From Plumapathes pennacea (lineage: Eukaryota > Cnidaria > Anthozoa > Antipatharia > Myriopathidae), in assembly GCA_964036295.1 (NCBI GenBank), contig OZ038464.1, positions 2,918,501 to 2,982,500 on the forward strand: a DNA stretch of 64,000 nucleotides. Reading direction: 5' to 3'. Below, piece after piece: positions 13,559-28,649 of this stretch (the first letter of the stretch is position 1; every line of letters starts with the position of its first letter). The notes below the pieces were generated by a model. It searched no databases and was not told the origin of the DNA. It worked only from the letters and a program-made list of their open reading frames with translations. The translations under genes and the position numbers were made by a program.

Positions 13559-15297
13559 CAAATTAGAGCAAATCACGCACTAATTAATTTATCACACCTT
13601 TCGAGGAAAGGAGTCAAATTTAAGCTGCCATATCTCGCCAACGGATGGAGATACATAAGACAAATGTATTGAAAAAAAGTTTTCTTATAGTCCCAGGAAG
13701 GTTTCCTCAAAGTTTCAAGGGATTTCAATTTTTGGCCAAAATCGGCAAAAAACCCTGTGCTATAGGCTTAGTATTTTGTCAAAATTCCAACATTTTTCGA
13801 CCATCTTAGAATTGCATGAAACTTTCAGGAAACCTTCCTAGGATGATGCCGAAAAGGTTTGCATAGTTTTTGTAAACTTTTAGCCAGCGCGTCGTGAGAA
13901 ATTACAGCAAATTAGAGCAAATCACGCACTAATTAATTCATCACACCTTTCGAGGAAAGGAGTCAATTTAAGCTGCTATATCTCGCCAACGGATGGAGAT
14001 ACATAAGACAAATGTATTGCAAAAAGTCTTCTTATAGTCCCAGGAAGGTTTCCTCAAAGTTTCAAGAGATTTCAATTTTTGGCCAAAATCGGCAAAAAAC
14101 CCTGTGCTATAGCCTTAGTATTTTGTCAAAATTCCAACATTTTTCGACCATCTCAGAATTGCATGAAACTTTCAGGAAACCTTCCTAGGATGATGCCGAA
14201 AAGGTTTGCATAGTTTTTGTAAACTTTTAGCCAGCGCGTCGTGAGTAATTACAGCAAATTAGAGCAAATCACGCACTAATTTATTCATCACACCTTTCGA
14301 GGAAAGGAGTCAATTTAAGCTGCTATATCTCGCCAACGGATGGAGATACATAAAACAAATGTATTGCAAAAAGTCTTCTTATAGTCCCAGGAAGGTTTCC
14401 TCAAAGTTTCAAGAGATTTCAATTTTTGGCCAAAATCGGCAAAAAACCCTGTGCTATAGCCTTAGTATTTTGTCAAAATTCCAACATTTTTCGACCATCT
14501 CAGAATTGCATGAAACTTTCAGGAAACCTTCCTAGGATGATGCCGAAAAGGTTTGCATAGTTTTTGTAAACTTTCATCCAGCGCGTCGTGCGAAAGTACA
14601 GAAAATTAGAGCAAATCACGCACTAATTTATTCATCACACCTTTCGAGGAAAGGAGTCAAATTTGAGCTGCTATATCTCGTCAACGGATGGAGATACATA
14701 AGACAAATGTATTGCAAAAAGTCTTCTTATAGTCCCAGGAAGGTTTCCTCAAAGTTTCAAGAGATTTCAATTTTTGGCCAAAATCGGCAAAAAACCCTGT
14801 GCTATAGCCTTAGTATTTTGTCAAAATTCCAACATTTTTCGACCATCTCAAAATTGCATGAAACTTTCAGGAAACCTTCCTAGGATGATGCCGAAAAGGT
14901 TTGCATAGTTTTTGTAAACTTTTAACCAGCGCGTCGTGAGAAAATACAGCAAATTATAGCAAATCACGCACTAATTAATTCATCACACCTTTCGAGGAAA
15001 GGAGTCAAATTTAAGCTGTTATATCACGCCAACGGATGGAGTTACATAAGACAAATGTATTGCAAAAGTCTTCTTATAGTCCCAGGAAGGTTTCCTCAAA
15101 GTTTCAAGAGATTTCAATTTTTGGCCAAAATCGGCAAAAAACCCTGTGCTATAGCCTTAGTATTTTGTCAAAATTCCAACATTTTTCGACCATCTCAGAA
15201 TTGCATGAAACTTTCAGGAAACCTTCCTAGGATGATGCCGAAAAGGTTTGCATAGTTTTTGTAAACTTTCAGCCAGCGCGTCGTGAGAAATTACAGC

Positions 15298-18200
15298 AAA
15301 TTAGAGCAAATCACGCACTAATTAATTCATCACACCTTTCGAGGAAAGGAGTCAATTTAAGCTGCTATATCTCGCCAACGGATGGAGATACATAAGACAA
15401 ATGTATTGCAAAAAGTCTTCTTATAGTCCCAGGAAGGTTTCCTCAAAGTTTCAGGAGATTTCAATTTTAAGCCAAAATCGGCAAAAAACCCTGTGCTATA
15501 GCCTTAGTATTTTGTCAAAATTCCAACATTTTTCGACCATCTCAGAATTGCATGAAACTTTCAGGAAACCTTCCTAGGATGATGCCGAAAAGGTTTGCAT
15601 AGTTTTTGTAAACTTTTAGACAGCGCGTCGTGAGAAATTACAGCAAATTAGAGCAAATCACGCACTAATTAATTCATCACACCTTTCGAGGAAAGGAGTC
15701 AAATTTAAGCTGCTATATCTCGCCAACGGATGGAGATACATAAGACAAATGTATTGCAAAAAGTCTTCTTATAGTCCCAGGAAGGTTTCCTGAAAGTTTC
15801 AAGAGATTTCGATTTTTGGCCAAAATCGGCAAAAAACCCTGTGCTATAGCCTTAGTATTTTGTCAAAATTCCAACATTTTTCGACCATCTCAGAATTGCA
15901 TGAAACTTTCAGGAAACCTTCCTAGGATGATGCCGAAAAGGTTTGCATAGTTTTTGTAAACTTTCATCCAGCGCGTCGTGCGAAATTACAGCAAATTAGA
16001 GCAAATCACGCACTAATTTATTCATCTCACCTTTCAAGGAAAGGAGTCAAATTTAAGCTGTTATATCTCGTCAACGGATGGAGATACATAAGACAAATGT
16101 ATTGCAAAAAGTCTTCTTATAGTCCCAGGAAGGTTTCCTCAAAGTTTCAAGAGATTTCAATTTTTGGCCAAAATCGGCAAAAAACCCTGTGCTATAGCCT
16201 TAGTATTTTGTCAAAATTCCAACATTTTTCGACCATCTCAAAATTGCATGAAACTTTCAGGAAACCTTCCTAGGATGATGCCGAAAAGGTTTGCATAGTT
16301 TTTGTAAACTTTCAGCCAGCGCGTCGTGAGAAATTACAGCAAATTAGAGCAAATCACGCACTAATTAATTCATCACACCTTTCGAGGAAAGGAGTCAATT
16401 TAAGCTGCTATATCTCGCCAACGGATGGAGATACATAAGACAAGTGTATTGCAAAAAGTCTTCTTATAGTCCCAGGAAGGTTTCCTCAAAGTTTCAAGAG
16501 ATTTCAATTTTAAGCCAAAATCGGCAAAAAACCCTGTGCTATAGCCTTAGTATTTTGTCAAAATTCCAACAATTTTCGACCATCTCAGAATTGCATGAAA
16601 CTTTCAGGAAACCTTCCTAGGATGATGCCGAAAAGGTTTGCATAGTTTTTGTAAACTTTTACCCAGCGCGTCGTGAGAAATTACAGCAAATTAGAGCAAA
16701 TCACGCACTAATTAATTCATCACACCTTTCGAGGAAAGGAGTCAAATTTAAGCTGCTATATCTCGCCAACGGATGGAGATACATAAGACAAATGTATTGC
16801 AAAAAGTCTTCTTATAGTCCCAGGAAGGTTTCCTGAAAGTTTCAAGAGATTTCGATTTTTGGCCAAAATCGGCAAAAAACCCTGTGCTATAGCCTTAGTA
16901 TTTTGTCAAAATTCCAACATTTTTCGACCATCTCAGAATTGCATGAAACTTTCAGGAAACCTTCCTAGGATGATGCCGAAAAGGTTTGCATAGTTTTTGT
17001 AAACTTTTAGCCAGCGCGTCGTGAGAAATTACAGAAAATTAGAGCAAATCACGCACTAATTTATTCATCACACCTTTCGAGGAAAGGATTCAATTTAAGC
17101 TGCTATATCTCGCCAACGGATGGAGATACATAAGACAAATGTATTGCAAAAAGTCTTCTTATAGTCCCAGGAAGGTTTCCTCAAAGTTTCAAGAGATTTC
17201 AATTTTTGGCCAAAATCGGCAAAAAACCCTGTGCTATAGCCTTAGTATTTTGTCAAAATTCCAACATTTTTCGACCATCTCAGAATTGCATGAAACTTTC
17301 AGGAAACCTTCCTAGGATGATGCCGAAAAGGTTTGCATGGTTTTTGTAAACTTTCAGCCAGCGCGTCGTGCGAAATTACAGCAAATTAGAGCAAATCACG
17401 CACTAATTTATTCATCACACCTTTCGAGGAAAGGAGTCAAATTTAAGCTGCTATATCTCGCCAACGGATGGAGATACATAAGACAAATGTATTGCAAAAG
17501 TGTTCTTATAGTCCCAGGAAGGTTTCCTGAAAGTTTCAAGAGATTTCAATTTTTGGCCAAAATCGGCAAAAAACCCTGTGCTATAGCCTTAGTAATTTGT
17601 CAAAATTCCAACATTTTTCGACCATCTCAGAATTGCATGAAACTTTCAGGAAACCTTCCTAGGATGATGCCGAAAAGGTTTGCATAATTTTTGTAAACTT
17701 TTAACCAGCGCGTCGTGAGAAATTACAGCAAATTAGAGCAAATCACGCACTAATTAATTCATCACACCTTTCGAGGAAAGGAGTCAAATTTAAGCTGCTA
17801 TATCTCGCCAACGGATGGAGATACATAAGACAAATGTATTGCAAAAAGTCTTCTTATAGTCCCAGGAAGGTTTCCTCAAAGTTTCAAGAGATTTCAAGTT
17901 TTGGCCAAAATCGGCAAAAATCCTGTGCTATAGCCTTAGTATTTTGTCAAAATTCCAACATTTTTCGACCATCTCAAAATTGCATGAAACTTTCAGGAAA
18001 CCTTCCTAGGATGATGCCGAAAAGGTTTGCATAGTTTTTCTAAACTTTCAGCCAGCGCGTCGTGAGAAATTACAGCAAATTAGAGCAAATCACGCACTAA
18101 TTAATTCATCACACCTTTCGAGGAAAGGAGTCAATTTAAGCTGCTATATCTCGCCAACGGATGGAGATACATAAGACAAGTGTATTGCAAAAAGTCTTCT

Positions 18201-18770
18201 TATAGTCCCAGGAAGGTTTCCTCAAAGTTTCAAGAGATTTCAATTTTAAGCCAAAATCGGCAAAAAACCCTGTGCTATAGCCTTAGTATTTTGTCAAAAT
18301 TCCAACAATTTTCGACCATCTCAGAATTGCATGAAACTTTCAGGAAACCTTCCTAGGATGATGCCGAAAAGGTTTGCATAGTTTTTGTAAACTTTTACCC
18401 AGCGCGTCGTGAGAAATTACAGCAAATTAGAGCAAATCACGCACTAATTAATTCATCACACCTTTCGAGGAAAGGAGTCCAATTTAAGCTGCTATATCTC
18501 GCCAACGGATGGAGATACATAAGACAAATGTATTGCAAAAAGTCTTCTTATAGTCCCAGGAAGGTTTCCTGAAAGTTTCAAGAGATTTCGATTTTTGGCC
18601 AAAATCGGCAAAAAACCCTGTGCTATAGCCTTAGTATTTTGTCAAAATTCCAACATTTTTCGACCATCTCAGAATTGCATGAAACTTTCAGGAAACCTTC
18701 CTAGGATGATGCCGAAAAGGTTTGCATAATTTTTGTAAACTTTTAACCAGCGCGACGTGAGAAATTACAG
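15298..18770 (+). repeat. Second higher-order satellite block with recurring X-Y monomer pair
   Basis: Monomers marked by ttcaattttaagcc (X) begin near 15,298, 16,339 and 18,074. Each is followed by a monomer marked by gatttcgattttt (Y) near 15,646, 16,687 and 18,421. The spacings of 1,041 and 1,735 bp equal three and five monomers. The monomers before the second and third X share a ctcaaaattgc variant. This indicates segmental duplications of multi-monomer blocks inside the array. Confidence 0.7.
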
Positions 18771-21700
18771 CAAATTAGAGCAAATCACGCACTAATTAAT
18801 TCATCACACCTTTCGAGGAAAGGAGTCAAATTTAAGCTGCTATATCTCGCCAACGGATGGAGATACATAAGACAAATGTATTGCAAAAAGTCTTCTTATA
18901 GTCCCAGGAAGGTTTCCTCAAAGTTTCAAGAGATTTCAAGTTTTGGCCAAAATCGGCAAAAATCCTGTGCTATAGCCTTAGTATTTTGTCAAAATTCCAA
19001 CATTTTTCGACCATCTCAGAATTGCATGAAACTTTCAAGAAACCTTCCTAGGATGATGCCGAAAAGGTTTGCATAGTTTTTGTAAACTTTTAGCCAGCGC
19101 GTCGTGAGAAATTACAGCAAATTAGAGCAAATCACGCACTAATTAATTCATCACACCTTTCGAGGAAAGGAGTCCAATTTAAGCTGCTATATCACGCCAA
19201 CGGATGGAGATTCATAAGACAAATGTATTGCAAAAGTCTTCTTATAGTCCCAGGAAGGTTTCCTCAAAGTTTCAAGAGATTTCAATTTTTGGCCAAAATC
19301 GGCAAAAAACCCTGTGCTATAGCCTTAGTATTTTGTCAAAATTCCAACATTTTTCGACCATCTCAGAATTGCATGAAACTTTCAGGAAACCTTCCTAGGA
19401 TGATGCCGGAAAGGTTTGCATGGTTTTTGTAAACTTTCAGCCAGCGCGTCGTGCGAAATTACAGCAAATTAGAGCAAATCACGCACTAATTAATTCATCA
19501 CACCTTTCGAGGAAAGGAGTCAATTTAAGCTGCTATATCTCGCCAACGGATGGAGATACATAAGACAAATGTATTGCAAAAAGTCTTCTTATAGTCCCAG
19601 GAAGGTTTCCTGAAAGTTTCAAGAGATTTCGATTTTTGGCCAAAATCGGCAAAAAACCCTGTGCTATAGCCTTAGTATTTTGTCAAAATTCCAACATTTT
19701 TCGACCATCTCAGAATTGCATGAAACTTTCAGGAAACCTTCCTAGGATGATGCCGAAAAGGTTTGCATAGTTTTTGTAAACTTTTAGCAAGCGCGTCGTG
19801 AGTAATTACAGCAAATTAGAGCAAATCACGCACTAATTTATTCATCACACCTTTCGAGGAAAGGAGTCAATTTAAGCTGCTATATCTCGCCAACGGATGG
19901 AGATACATAAGACAAATGTATTGCAAAAAGTCTTCTTATAGTCCCAGGAAGGTTTCCTCAAAGTTTCAAGAGATTTCAATTTTTGGCCAAAATCGGCAAA
20001 AAACCCTGTGCTATAGCCTTAGTATTTTGTCAAAATTCCAACATTTTTCGACAATCTCAGAATTGCATGAAACTTTCAGGAAACCTTCCTAGGATGATGC
20101 TGAAAAGGTTTGCATGGTTTTTGTAAACTTTTAGCCAGCGCGTCGTGCGAAATTACAGCAAATTAGAGCAAATCACGCACTAATTTATTCATCACACCTT
20201 TCGAGGAAAGGAGTCAAATTTAAGCTGCTATATCTCGCCAACGGATGGAGATACATAAGACAAATGTATTGCAAAAGTCTTCTTATAGTCCCAGGAAGGT
20301 TTCCTCAAAGTTTCAAGAGATTTCAAGTTTTGGCCAAAATCGGCAAAAATCCTGTGCTATAGCCTTAGTATTTTGTCAAAATTCCAACATTTTTCGACCA
20401 TCTCAGAATTGCATGAAACTTTCAGGAAACCTTCCTAGGATGATGCCGAAAAGGTTTGCATAGTTTTTGTAAACTTTTAGCCAGCGCGTCGTGAGAAATT
20501 ACAGCAAATTAGAGCAAATCACGCACTAATTAATTCATCACACCTTTCGAGGAAAGGAGTCCAATTTAAGCTGCTATATCACGCCAACGGATGGAGATTC
20601 ATAAGACAAATGTATTGCAAAAGTCTTCTTATAGTCCCAGGAAGGTTTCCTGAAAGTTTCAAGAGATTTCAATTTTTGGCCAAAATCGGCAAAAAACCCT
20701 GTGCTATAGCCTTAGTATTTTGTCAAAATTCCAACATTTTTCGACCATCTCAGAATTGCATGAAACTTTCAGGAAACCTTCCTAGGATGATGCCGAAAAG
20801 TTTTGCATGGTTTTTGTAAACTTTCAGCCAGCGCGTCGTGCGAAATTACAGCAAATTAGAGCAAATCACGCACTAATTAATTCATCACACCTTTCGAGGA
20901 AAGGAGTCAATTTAAGCTGCTATATCTCGCCAACGGATGGAGATACATAAGACAAATGTATTGCAAAAAGTCTTCTTATAGTCCCAGGAAGGTTTCCTGA
21001 AAGTTTCAAGAGATTTCGATTTTTGGCCAAAATCGGCAAAAAACCCTGTGCTATAGCCTTAGTATTTTGTCAAAATTCCAACATTTTTCGACCATCTCAG
21101 AATTGCATGAAACTTTCAGGAAACCTTCCTAGGATGATGCCGAAAAGGTTTGCATAGTTTTTGTAAACTTTCAGCCAGCGCGTCGTGAGTAATTACAGCA
21201 AATTAGAGCAAATCACGCACTAATTTATTCATCACACCTTTCGAGGAAAGGAGTCAATTTAAGCTGCTATATCTCGCCAACGGATGGAGATACATAAGAC
21301 AAATGTATTGCAAAAAGTCTTCTTATAGTCCCAGGAAGGTTTCCTGAGAGTTTCAAGAGATTTCGATTTTTGGCCAAAATCGGCAAAAAACCCTGTGCTA
21401 TAGCCTTAGTATTTTGTCAAAATTCCAACATTTTTCGACCATCTCAGAATTGCATGAAACTTTCAAGAAACCTTCCTAGGATGATGCCGAAAAGGTTTGC
21501 ATAGTTTTTGTAAACTTTTAGCCAGCGCGTCGTGAGAAATTACAGCAAATTAGAGCAAATCACGCACTAATTTATTCATCACACCTTTCGAGGAAAGGAG
21601 TCCAATTTAAGCTGCTATATCACGCCAACGGATGGAGATTCATAAGACAAATGTATTGCAAAAAGTCTTCTTATAGTCCCAGGAAGGTTTCCTGAAAGTT

Positions 21701-24700
21701 TCAAGAGATTTCAATTTTTGGCCAAAATCGGCAAAAAACCCTGTGCTATAGCCTTAGTATTTTGTCAAAATTCCAACATTTTTCGACCATCTCAGAATTG
21801 CATGAAACTTTCAGGAAACCTTCCTAGGATGATGCCGAAAAGGTTTGCATAGTTTTTGTAAACTTTCAGCCAGCGCGTCGTGAGAAATTACAGCAAATTA
21901 GAGCAAATCACGCACTAATTAATTCATCACACCTTTCGAGGAAAGGAGTCAATTTAAGCTGCTATATCTCGCCAACGGATGGAGATACATAAGACAAATG
22001 TATTGCAAAAAGTCTTCTTATAGTCCCAGGAAGGTTTCCTCAAAGTTTCAAGAGATTTCAATTTTAAGCCAAAATCGGCAAAAAACCCTGTGCTATAGCC
22101 TTAGTATTTTGTCAAAATTCCAACATTTTTCGACCATCTCAGAATTGCATGGAACTTTCAGGAAACCTTCCTAGGATGATGCCGAAAAGGTTTGCATAGT
22201 TTTTGTAAACTTTTACCCAGCGCGTCGTGAGAAATTACAGCAAATTAGAGCAAATCACGCACTAATTAATTCATCACACCTTTCGAGGAAAGGAGTCAAA
22301 TTTAAGCTGCTATATCTCGCCAACGGATGGAGATACATAAGACAAATGTATTGCAAAAAGTCTTCTTATAGTCCCAGGAAGGTTTCCTCAAAGTTTCAAG
22401 AGATTTCAATTTTTGGCCAAAATCGGCAAAAAACCCTGTGCTAAGCCTTAGTATTTTGTCAAAATTCCAACATTTTTCGACCATCTCAGAATTGCATGAA
22501 ACTTTCAGGAAACCTTCCTAGGATGATGCCGAAAAGGTTTGCATAGTTTTTGTAAACTTTCATCCAGCGCGTCGTGAGAAATTACAGCAAATTAGAGCAA
22601 ATCACGCACTAATTTATTCATCACACCTTTCGAGGAAAGGAGTCAAATTTAAGCTGCTATATCTCGTCAACGGATGGAGATACATAAGACAAATGTATTG
22701 CAAAAAGTCTTCTTATAATCCCAGGAAGGTTTCCTCAAAGTTTCAAGAGATTTCAATCTTTGGCCAAAATCGGCAAAAAACCCTGTGCTATAGCCTTAGT
22801 ATTTTGTCAAAATTCCAACATTTTTCGACCATCTCAAAATTGCATGAAACTTTCAGGAAACCTTCCTAGGATGATGCCGAAAAGGTTTGCATAGTTTTTG
22901 TAAACTTTTAACCAGCGCGTCGTGAGAAATTACAGCAAATTAGAGCAATTCACGCACTAATTAATTCATCACACCTTTCGAGGAAAGGAGTCAAATTTAA
23001 GCTGCTATATCTCGCCAACGGATGGAGATACATAAGACAAATGTATTGCAAAAAGTCTTCTTATAGTCCCAGGAAGGTTTCCTCAAAGTTTCAAGAGATT
23101 TCAATTTTTGACCAAAATCGGCAAAAATCCTGTGCTATAGCCTTAGTATTTTGTCAAAATTCCAACATTTTTCGACCATCTCAGAATTGCATGAAACTTT
23201 CAAGAAACCTTCCTAGGATGATGCCGAAAAGGTTTGCATAGTTTTTGTAAACTTTTAGCCAGCGCGTCGTGAGAAATTACAGCAAATTAGAGCAAATCAC
23301 GCACTAATTAATTCATCACACCTTTCGAGGAAAGGAGTAAATTTTAAGCTGCTATATCTCGCCAACGGATGGAGATACATAAGACAAATGTATTGCAAAA
23401 AGTCTTCTTATAGTCCCAGGAAGGTTTCCTCAAAGTTTCAAGAGATTTCAATTTTTGGCCAAAATCGGCAAAAAACCCTGTGCTATAGCCTTAGTATTTT
23501 GTCAAAATTCCAACATTTTTCGACCATCTCAAAATTGCATGAAACTTTCAGGAAACTTTCCTAGGATGATGCCGAAAAGGTTTGCATAGTTTTTGTAAAC
23601 TTTTAGCCAGCGCGTCGTGAGAAATTACAGCAAATTAGAGCAAATCACGCACTAATTAATTCATCACACCTTTCGAGGAAAGGAGTCAAATTTGAGCTGC
23701 TATATCTCGCCAACGGATGGAGATACATAAGACAAATGTATTGCAAAAGTCTTCTTAATAGTCCCAGGAAGGTTTCCTCAAAGTTTCAAGAGATTTCAAT
23801 TTTTGGCCAAAATCGGCAAAAAACCCTGTGCTATAGCCTTAGTATTTTGTCAAAATTCCAACATTTTTCGACCATCTCAGAATTGCATGAAACTTTCAGG
23901 AAACCTTCCTAGGATGATACCGAAAAGGTTTGCATAGTTTTTGTAAACTTTTAGCCATCGCGTCGTGAGAAATTACAGCAAATTAGAGCAACTCACGCAC
24001 TAATTAATTCATCACACCTTTCGAGGAAAGGAGTCAAATTTAAGCTGCTATATCTCGCCAACGGATGGAGATACATAAGACAAATGTATTGCAAAAAGTC
24101 TTCTTATAGTCCCAGGAAGGTTTCCTGAAAGTTTCAAGAGATTTCGATTTTTGGCCAAAATCGGCAAAAAACCCTGTGCTATAGCCTTAGTATTTTGTCA
24201 AAATTCCAACATTTTTCGACCATCTCAGAATTGCATGAAACTTTCAGGAAACCTTCCTAGGATGATGCCGAAAAGGTTTGCATAGTTTTTGTAAACTTTT
24301 AGCCAGCGCGTCGTGAGTAATTACAGCAAATTAGAGCAAATCACGCACTAATTTATTCATCACACCTTTCGAGGAAAGGAGTCAATTTAAGCTGCTATAT
24401 CTCGCCAACGGATGGAGATACATAAGACAAATGTATTGCAAAAAGTCTTCTTATAGTCCCAGGAAGGTTTCCTCAAAGTTTCAAGAGATTTCAATTTTTG
24501 GCCAAAATCGGCAAAAAACCCTGTGCTATAGCCTTAGTATTTTGTCAAAATTCCAACATTTTTCGACCATCTCAGAATTGCATGAAACTTTCAGGAAACC
24601 TTCCTAGGATGATGCCGAAAAGGTTTGCATGGTTTTTGTAAACTTTTAGCCAGCGCGTCGTGCGAAATTACAGCAAATTAGAGCAAATCACGCACTAATT

Positions 24701-27700
24701 TATTCATCACACCTTTCGAGGAAAGGAGTCAAATTTAAGCTGCTATATCTCGCCAACGGATGGAGATACATAAGACAAATGTATTGCAAAAAGTCTTCTT
24801 ATAGTCCCAGGAAGGTTTCCTCAAAGTTTCAAGAGATTTCAAATTTTGGCCAAAATCGGCAAAAATCCTGTGCTATAGCCTTAGTATTTTGTCAAAATTC
24901 CAACATTTTTCGACCATCTCAGAATTGCATGAAACTTTCAAGAAACCTTCCTAGGATGATGCCGAAAAGGTTTGCATAGTTTTTGTAAACTTTTAGCCAG
25001 CGCGTCGTGAGAAATTACAGCAAATTAGAGCAAATCACGCACTAATTTATTCATCACACCTTTCGAGGAAAGGAGTCCAATTTAAGCTGCTATATCACGC
25101 CAACGGATGGAGATTCATCAGACAAATGTATTGCAAAAAGTCTTCTTATAGTCCCAGGAAGGTTTCCTCAAAGTTTCAAGAGATTTCAATTTTTGGCCAA
25201 AATCGGCAAAAAACCCTGTGCTATAGCCTTAGTATTTTGTCAAAATTCCAACATTTTTCGACCATCTCAGAATTGCATGAAACTTTCAGGAAACCTTCCT
25301 AGGATGATGCCGAAAAGGTTTGCATAGTTTTTGTAAACTTTTAGCCATCGCCTCGTGAGAAATTACAGCAAATTAGAGCAAATCACGCACTAATTAATTC
25401 ATCACACCTTTCGAGGAAAGGAGTCAAATTTAAGCTGCTATATCTCGCCAACGGATGGAGATACATAAGACAAATGTATTGCAAAAAGTCTTCTTATAGT
25501 CCCAGGAAGGTTTCCTCAAAGTTTCAAGAGATTTCAATTTTTGGCCAAAATCGGCAAAAAACCCTGTGCTATAGCCTTAGTATTTTGTCAAAATTCCAAC
25601 ATTTTTCGACCATCTCAGAATTGCATGAAACTTTCAGGAAACCTTCCTAGGATGATGCCGAAAAGGTTTGCATAGCTTTTGTAAACTTTCAGCCAGCGCG
25701 TCGTGAGAAATTACAGCAAATTAGAGCAAATCACGCACTAATTTATTCATCACACCTTTCGAGGAAAGGAGTCAATTTAAGCTGCTTTATCTCGCCAACG
25801 GATGGAGATACATAGAACAAATGTATTGCAAAAAGTCTTCTTATAGTCCCACAAAGGTTTCCTGAATGTTTCAAGAGATTTCAAATTTTGGCCAAAATCA
25901 GCAAAAAACCCTGTGCTATAGCCTTAGTAGTTTGTCAAAATTCCAACATTTTTCGACCATCTCAGAATTGCATGAAACTTTCAGGAAACCTTCCTAGGAT
26001 GATGCCGAAAAGGTTTGCATAGTTTTTGTAAACTTTCAGCCAGTGCGTCGTGAGAAATTACAGCAAATTAGAGCAAATCACGCACTAATTAATTCATCAC
26101 ACCTTTCGAGGAAAGGAGTCAAATTTGAGCTGCTATATCTCGCCAACGGATGGAGATACATAAGACAAATGTATTGCAAAAAGTCTTCTTATAGTCCCAG
26201 GAAGGTTTCCTCAAAGTTTCAAGAGATTTCAATTTTTGGCCAAAATCGGCAAAAAACCCTGTGCTATAGCCTTAGTATTTTGTCAAAATTCCAACATTTT
26301 TCGACAATCTCAGAATTGCATGAAACTTTCAAGAAACCTTCCTAGGATGATGCCGAAAAGGTTTGCATAGTTTTTGTAAACTTTTAACCAGCGCGTCGTG
26401 AGAAATTACAGCAAATTAGAGCAAATCACGCACTAATTAATTCATCACACCTTTCGAGGAAAGGAGTCAAATTTAAGCTGCTATATCTCGCCAACGGATG
26501 GAGATACATAAGACAAATGTATTGCAAAAAGTCTTCTTATAGTCCCAGGAAGGTTTCCTCAAAGTTTCAAGAGATTTCAATTTTTGGCCAAAATCGGCAA
26601 AAATCCTGTGCTATAGCCTTAGTATTTTGTCAAAATTCCAACATTTTTTGACCATCTCACAATTGCATAAAACTTTCAGGTAACCTTCCTAGGATGATGC
26701 CAAAAAGGTTTGCATAGTTTATGTAAACTTTTAGCCAGCGCGTCGTGAGAAATTACAGCAAATTAGAGCAAATCACGCACTAATTAATTCATCACACCTT
26801 TCGAGGAAAGGAGTCAAATTTGAGCTGCTATATCTCGCCAACGGATGGAGATACATAAGACAAATGTATTGCAAAAGTCTTCTTAAAGTCCCAGGAAGGT
26901 TTCCTCAAAGTTTCAAGAGATTTCAATTTTTGGCCAAAATCGGCAAAAAACCCTGTGCTATAGCCTTAGTATTTTGTCAAAATTCCAACATTTTTCGACC
27001 ATCTCAGAATTGCATGAAACTTTCAGGAAACCTTCCTAGGATGATGCCGAAAAGGTTTGCATAGTTTTTGTAAACTTTTAGCCAGCGCGTCGTGAGTAAT
27101 TACAGCAAATTAGAGCAAATCACGCACTAATTAATTCATCACACCTTTCGAGGAAAGGAGTCAAATTTAAGCTGCTATATCTCGCCAACGGATGGAGATA
27201 CATAAGACAAATCTATTGCAAAAAGTTTTCTTATAGTCCCAGGAAGGTTTCCTCAAAGTTTCAAGAGATTTCAATTTTTGGCCAAAATCGGCAAAAAAAC
27301 CCCCTGTGCTATAGCCTTAGTATTTTGTCAAAATTCCAACATTTTTCGACCCTTCCAGAATTGCATGAAACTTTCAGGTAACCTTCCTAGGATGATGCCG
27401 AAAAGGTTTGCATAGTTTTTGTAAACTTTTAACGAGCGCGTCGTGAGAAATTACAGCAAATTATAGCAAATCACGCACTAATTTATTCATCACACCTTTC
27501 GAGGAAAGGAGTCAAATTTAAGCTGCTATATCTCGCCAACGGATGGAGATACATAAGACAAATGTATTGCAAAAAGTCTTCTTATAGTCCCAGGAAGGTG
27601 TCCTGAAAGTTTCAAGAGATTTCAATTTTTGGCCAAAATCGGCAAAAAACCCTGCGCTATAGCCTTAGTATTTTGTCAAAATTCCAACATTTTTCGACCA

Positions 27701-28649
27701 TCTCAAAATTGCATGAAACTTTCAGGAAACCTTCCTAGGATGATGCCGAAAAGGTTTGCATAGTTTTTGTAAACTTTTAACCAGCGCGTCGTGAGAAATT
27801 ACAGCAAATTAGAGCAAATCACGCACTAATTAATTCATCACACCTTTCGAGGAAAGGAGTCAAATTTAAGCTGCTATATCTCGCCAACGGATGGAGATAC
27901 ATAAGACAAATGTATTGCAAAAAGTCTTCTTATAGTCCCAGGAAGGTTTCCTGAAAGTTTCAAGAGATTTCAATTTTTGGCCAAAATCGGCAAAAAAAAC
28001 CCTCTGCTATAGCCTTAGTATTTAGTATTGCTAAAGCCTTAGTATTTTGTCAAAATTCCAACATTTTTCGACCATCTCAGAATTGCATGAAACTTTCAGG
28101 AAACCTTCCTAGGATGATGCCGAAAAGGTTTGCATAGTTTTCGTAAACTTTTAGCCAACGCGTCGTGAGAAATTAGAGCAAATCACGCGCTACTTAATTC
28201 ATCACACCTTTCGAGGAAAGGAGTCAAATTTAATCTGCTATATCTCGGCAACGGATGGAGATACATAAGACAAATGTATTGCAAAAAGTCTTCTTATAGT
28301 CTCAGGAAGGTTTCCTGAAAGTTTCAAGAGATTTCACTTTTTGATCAAAATCGGCAAAAAACCCTGTGCTATAGCCTTAGAATTTTGTCAAAATTCCAAC
28401 ATTTTTCGACCATTCCAGAATTGCATGAAACTTTCAGAAAACCTTCCCAGGATGATGCCAAAAATGTTTGCATAGTTTTTGTAAACTTTTAGCCAGCGCG
28501 TCGTGAGAAATTACAGCAAATTAGAGCAAATCACGCACTAATTAATTCATCACACCTTTCGAGGAAAGGAGTCAAATTTAAGCTGCTATATCTCGCCAAC
28601 GGATGGAGATACTTAAGAAAAATGTATTGCAAAAAGTCTTGTTATAGAC

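Noticed and set aside
2871-27064. Repeated 60-116 codon open frames in the satellite (MYCKSLLIVPGRFPESFKRF-like)
   Set aside because: They exist only in monomers with a one-base deletion in an A-run or similar indels, end at monomer boundaries, and have no domain signal. They are by-products of the satellite.
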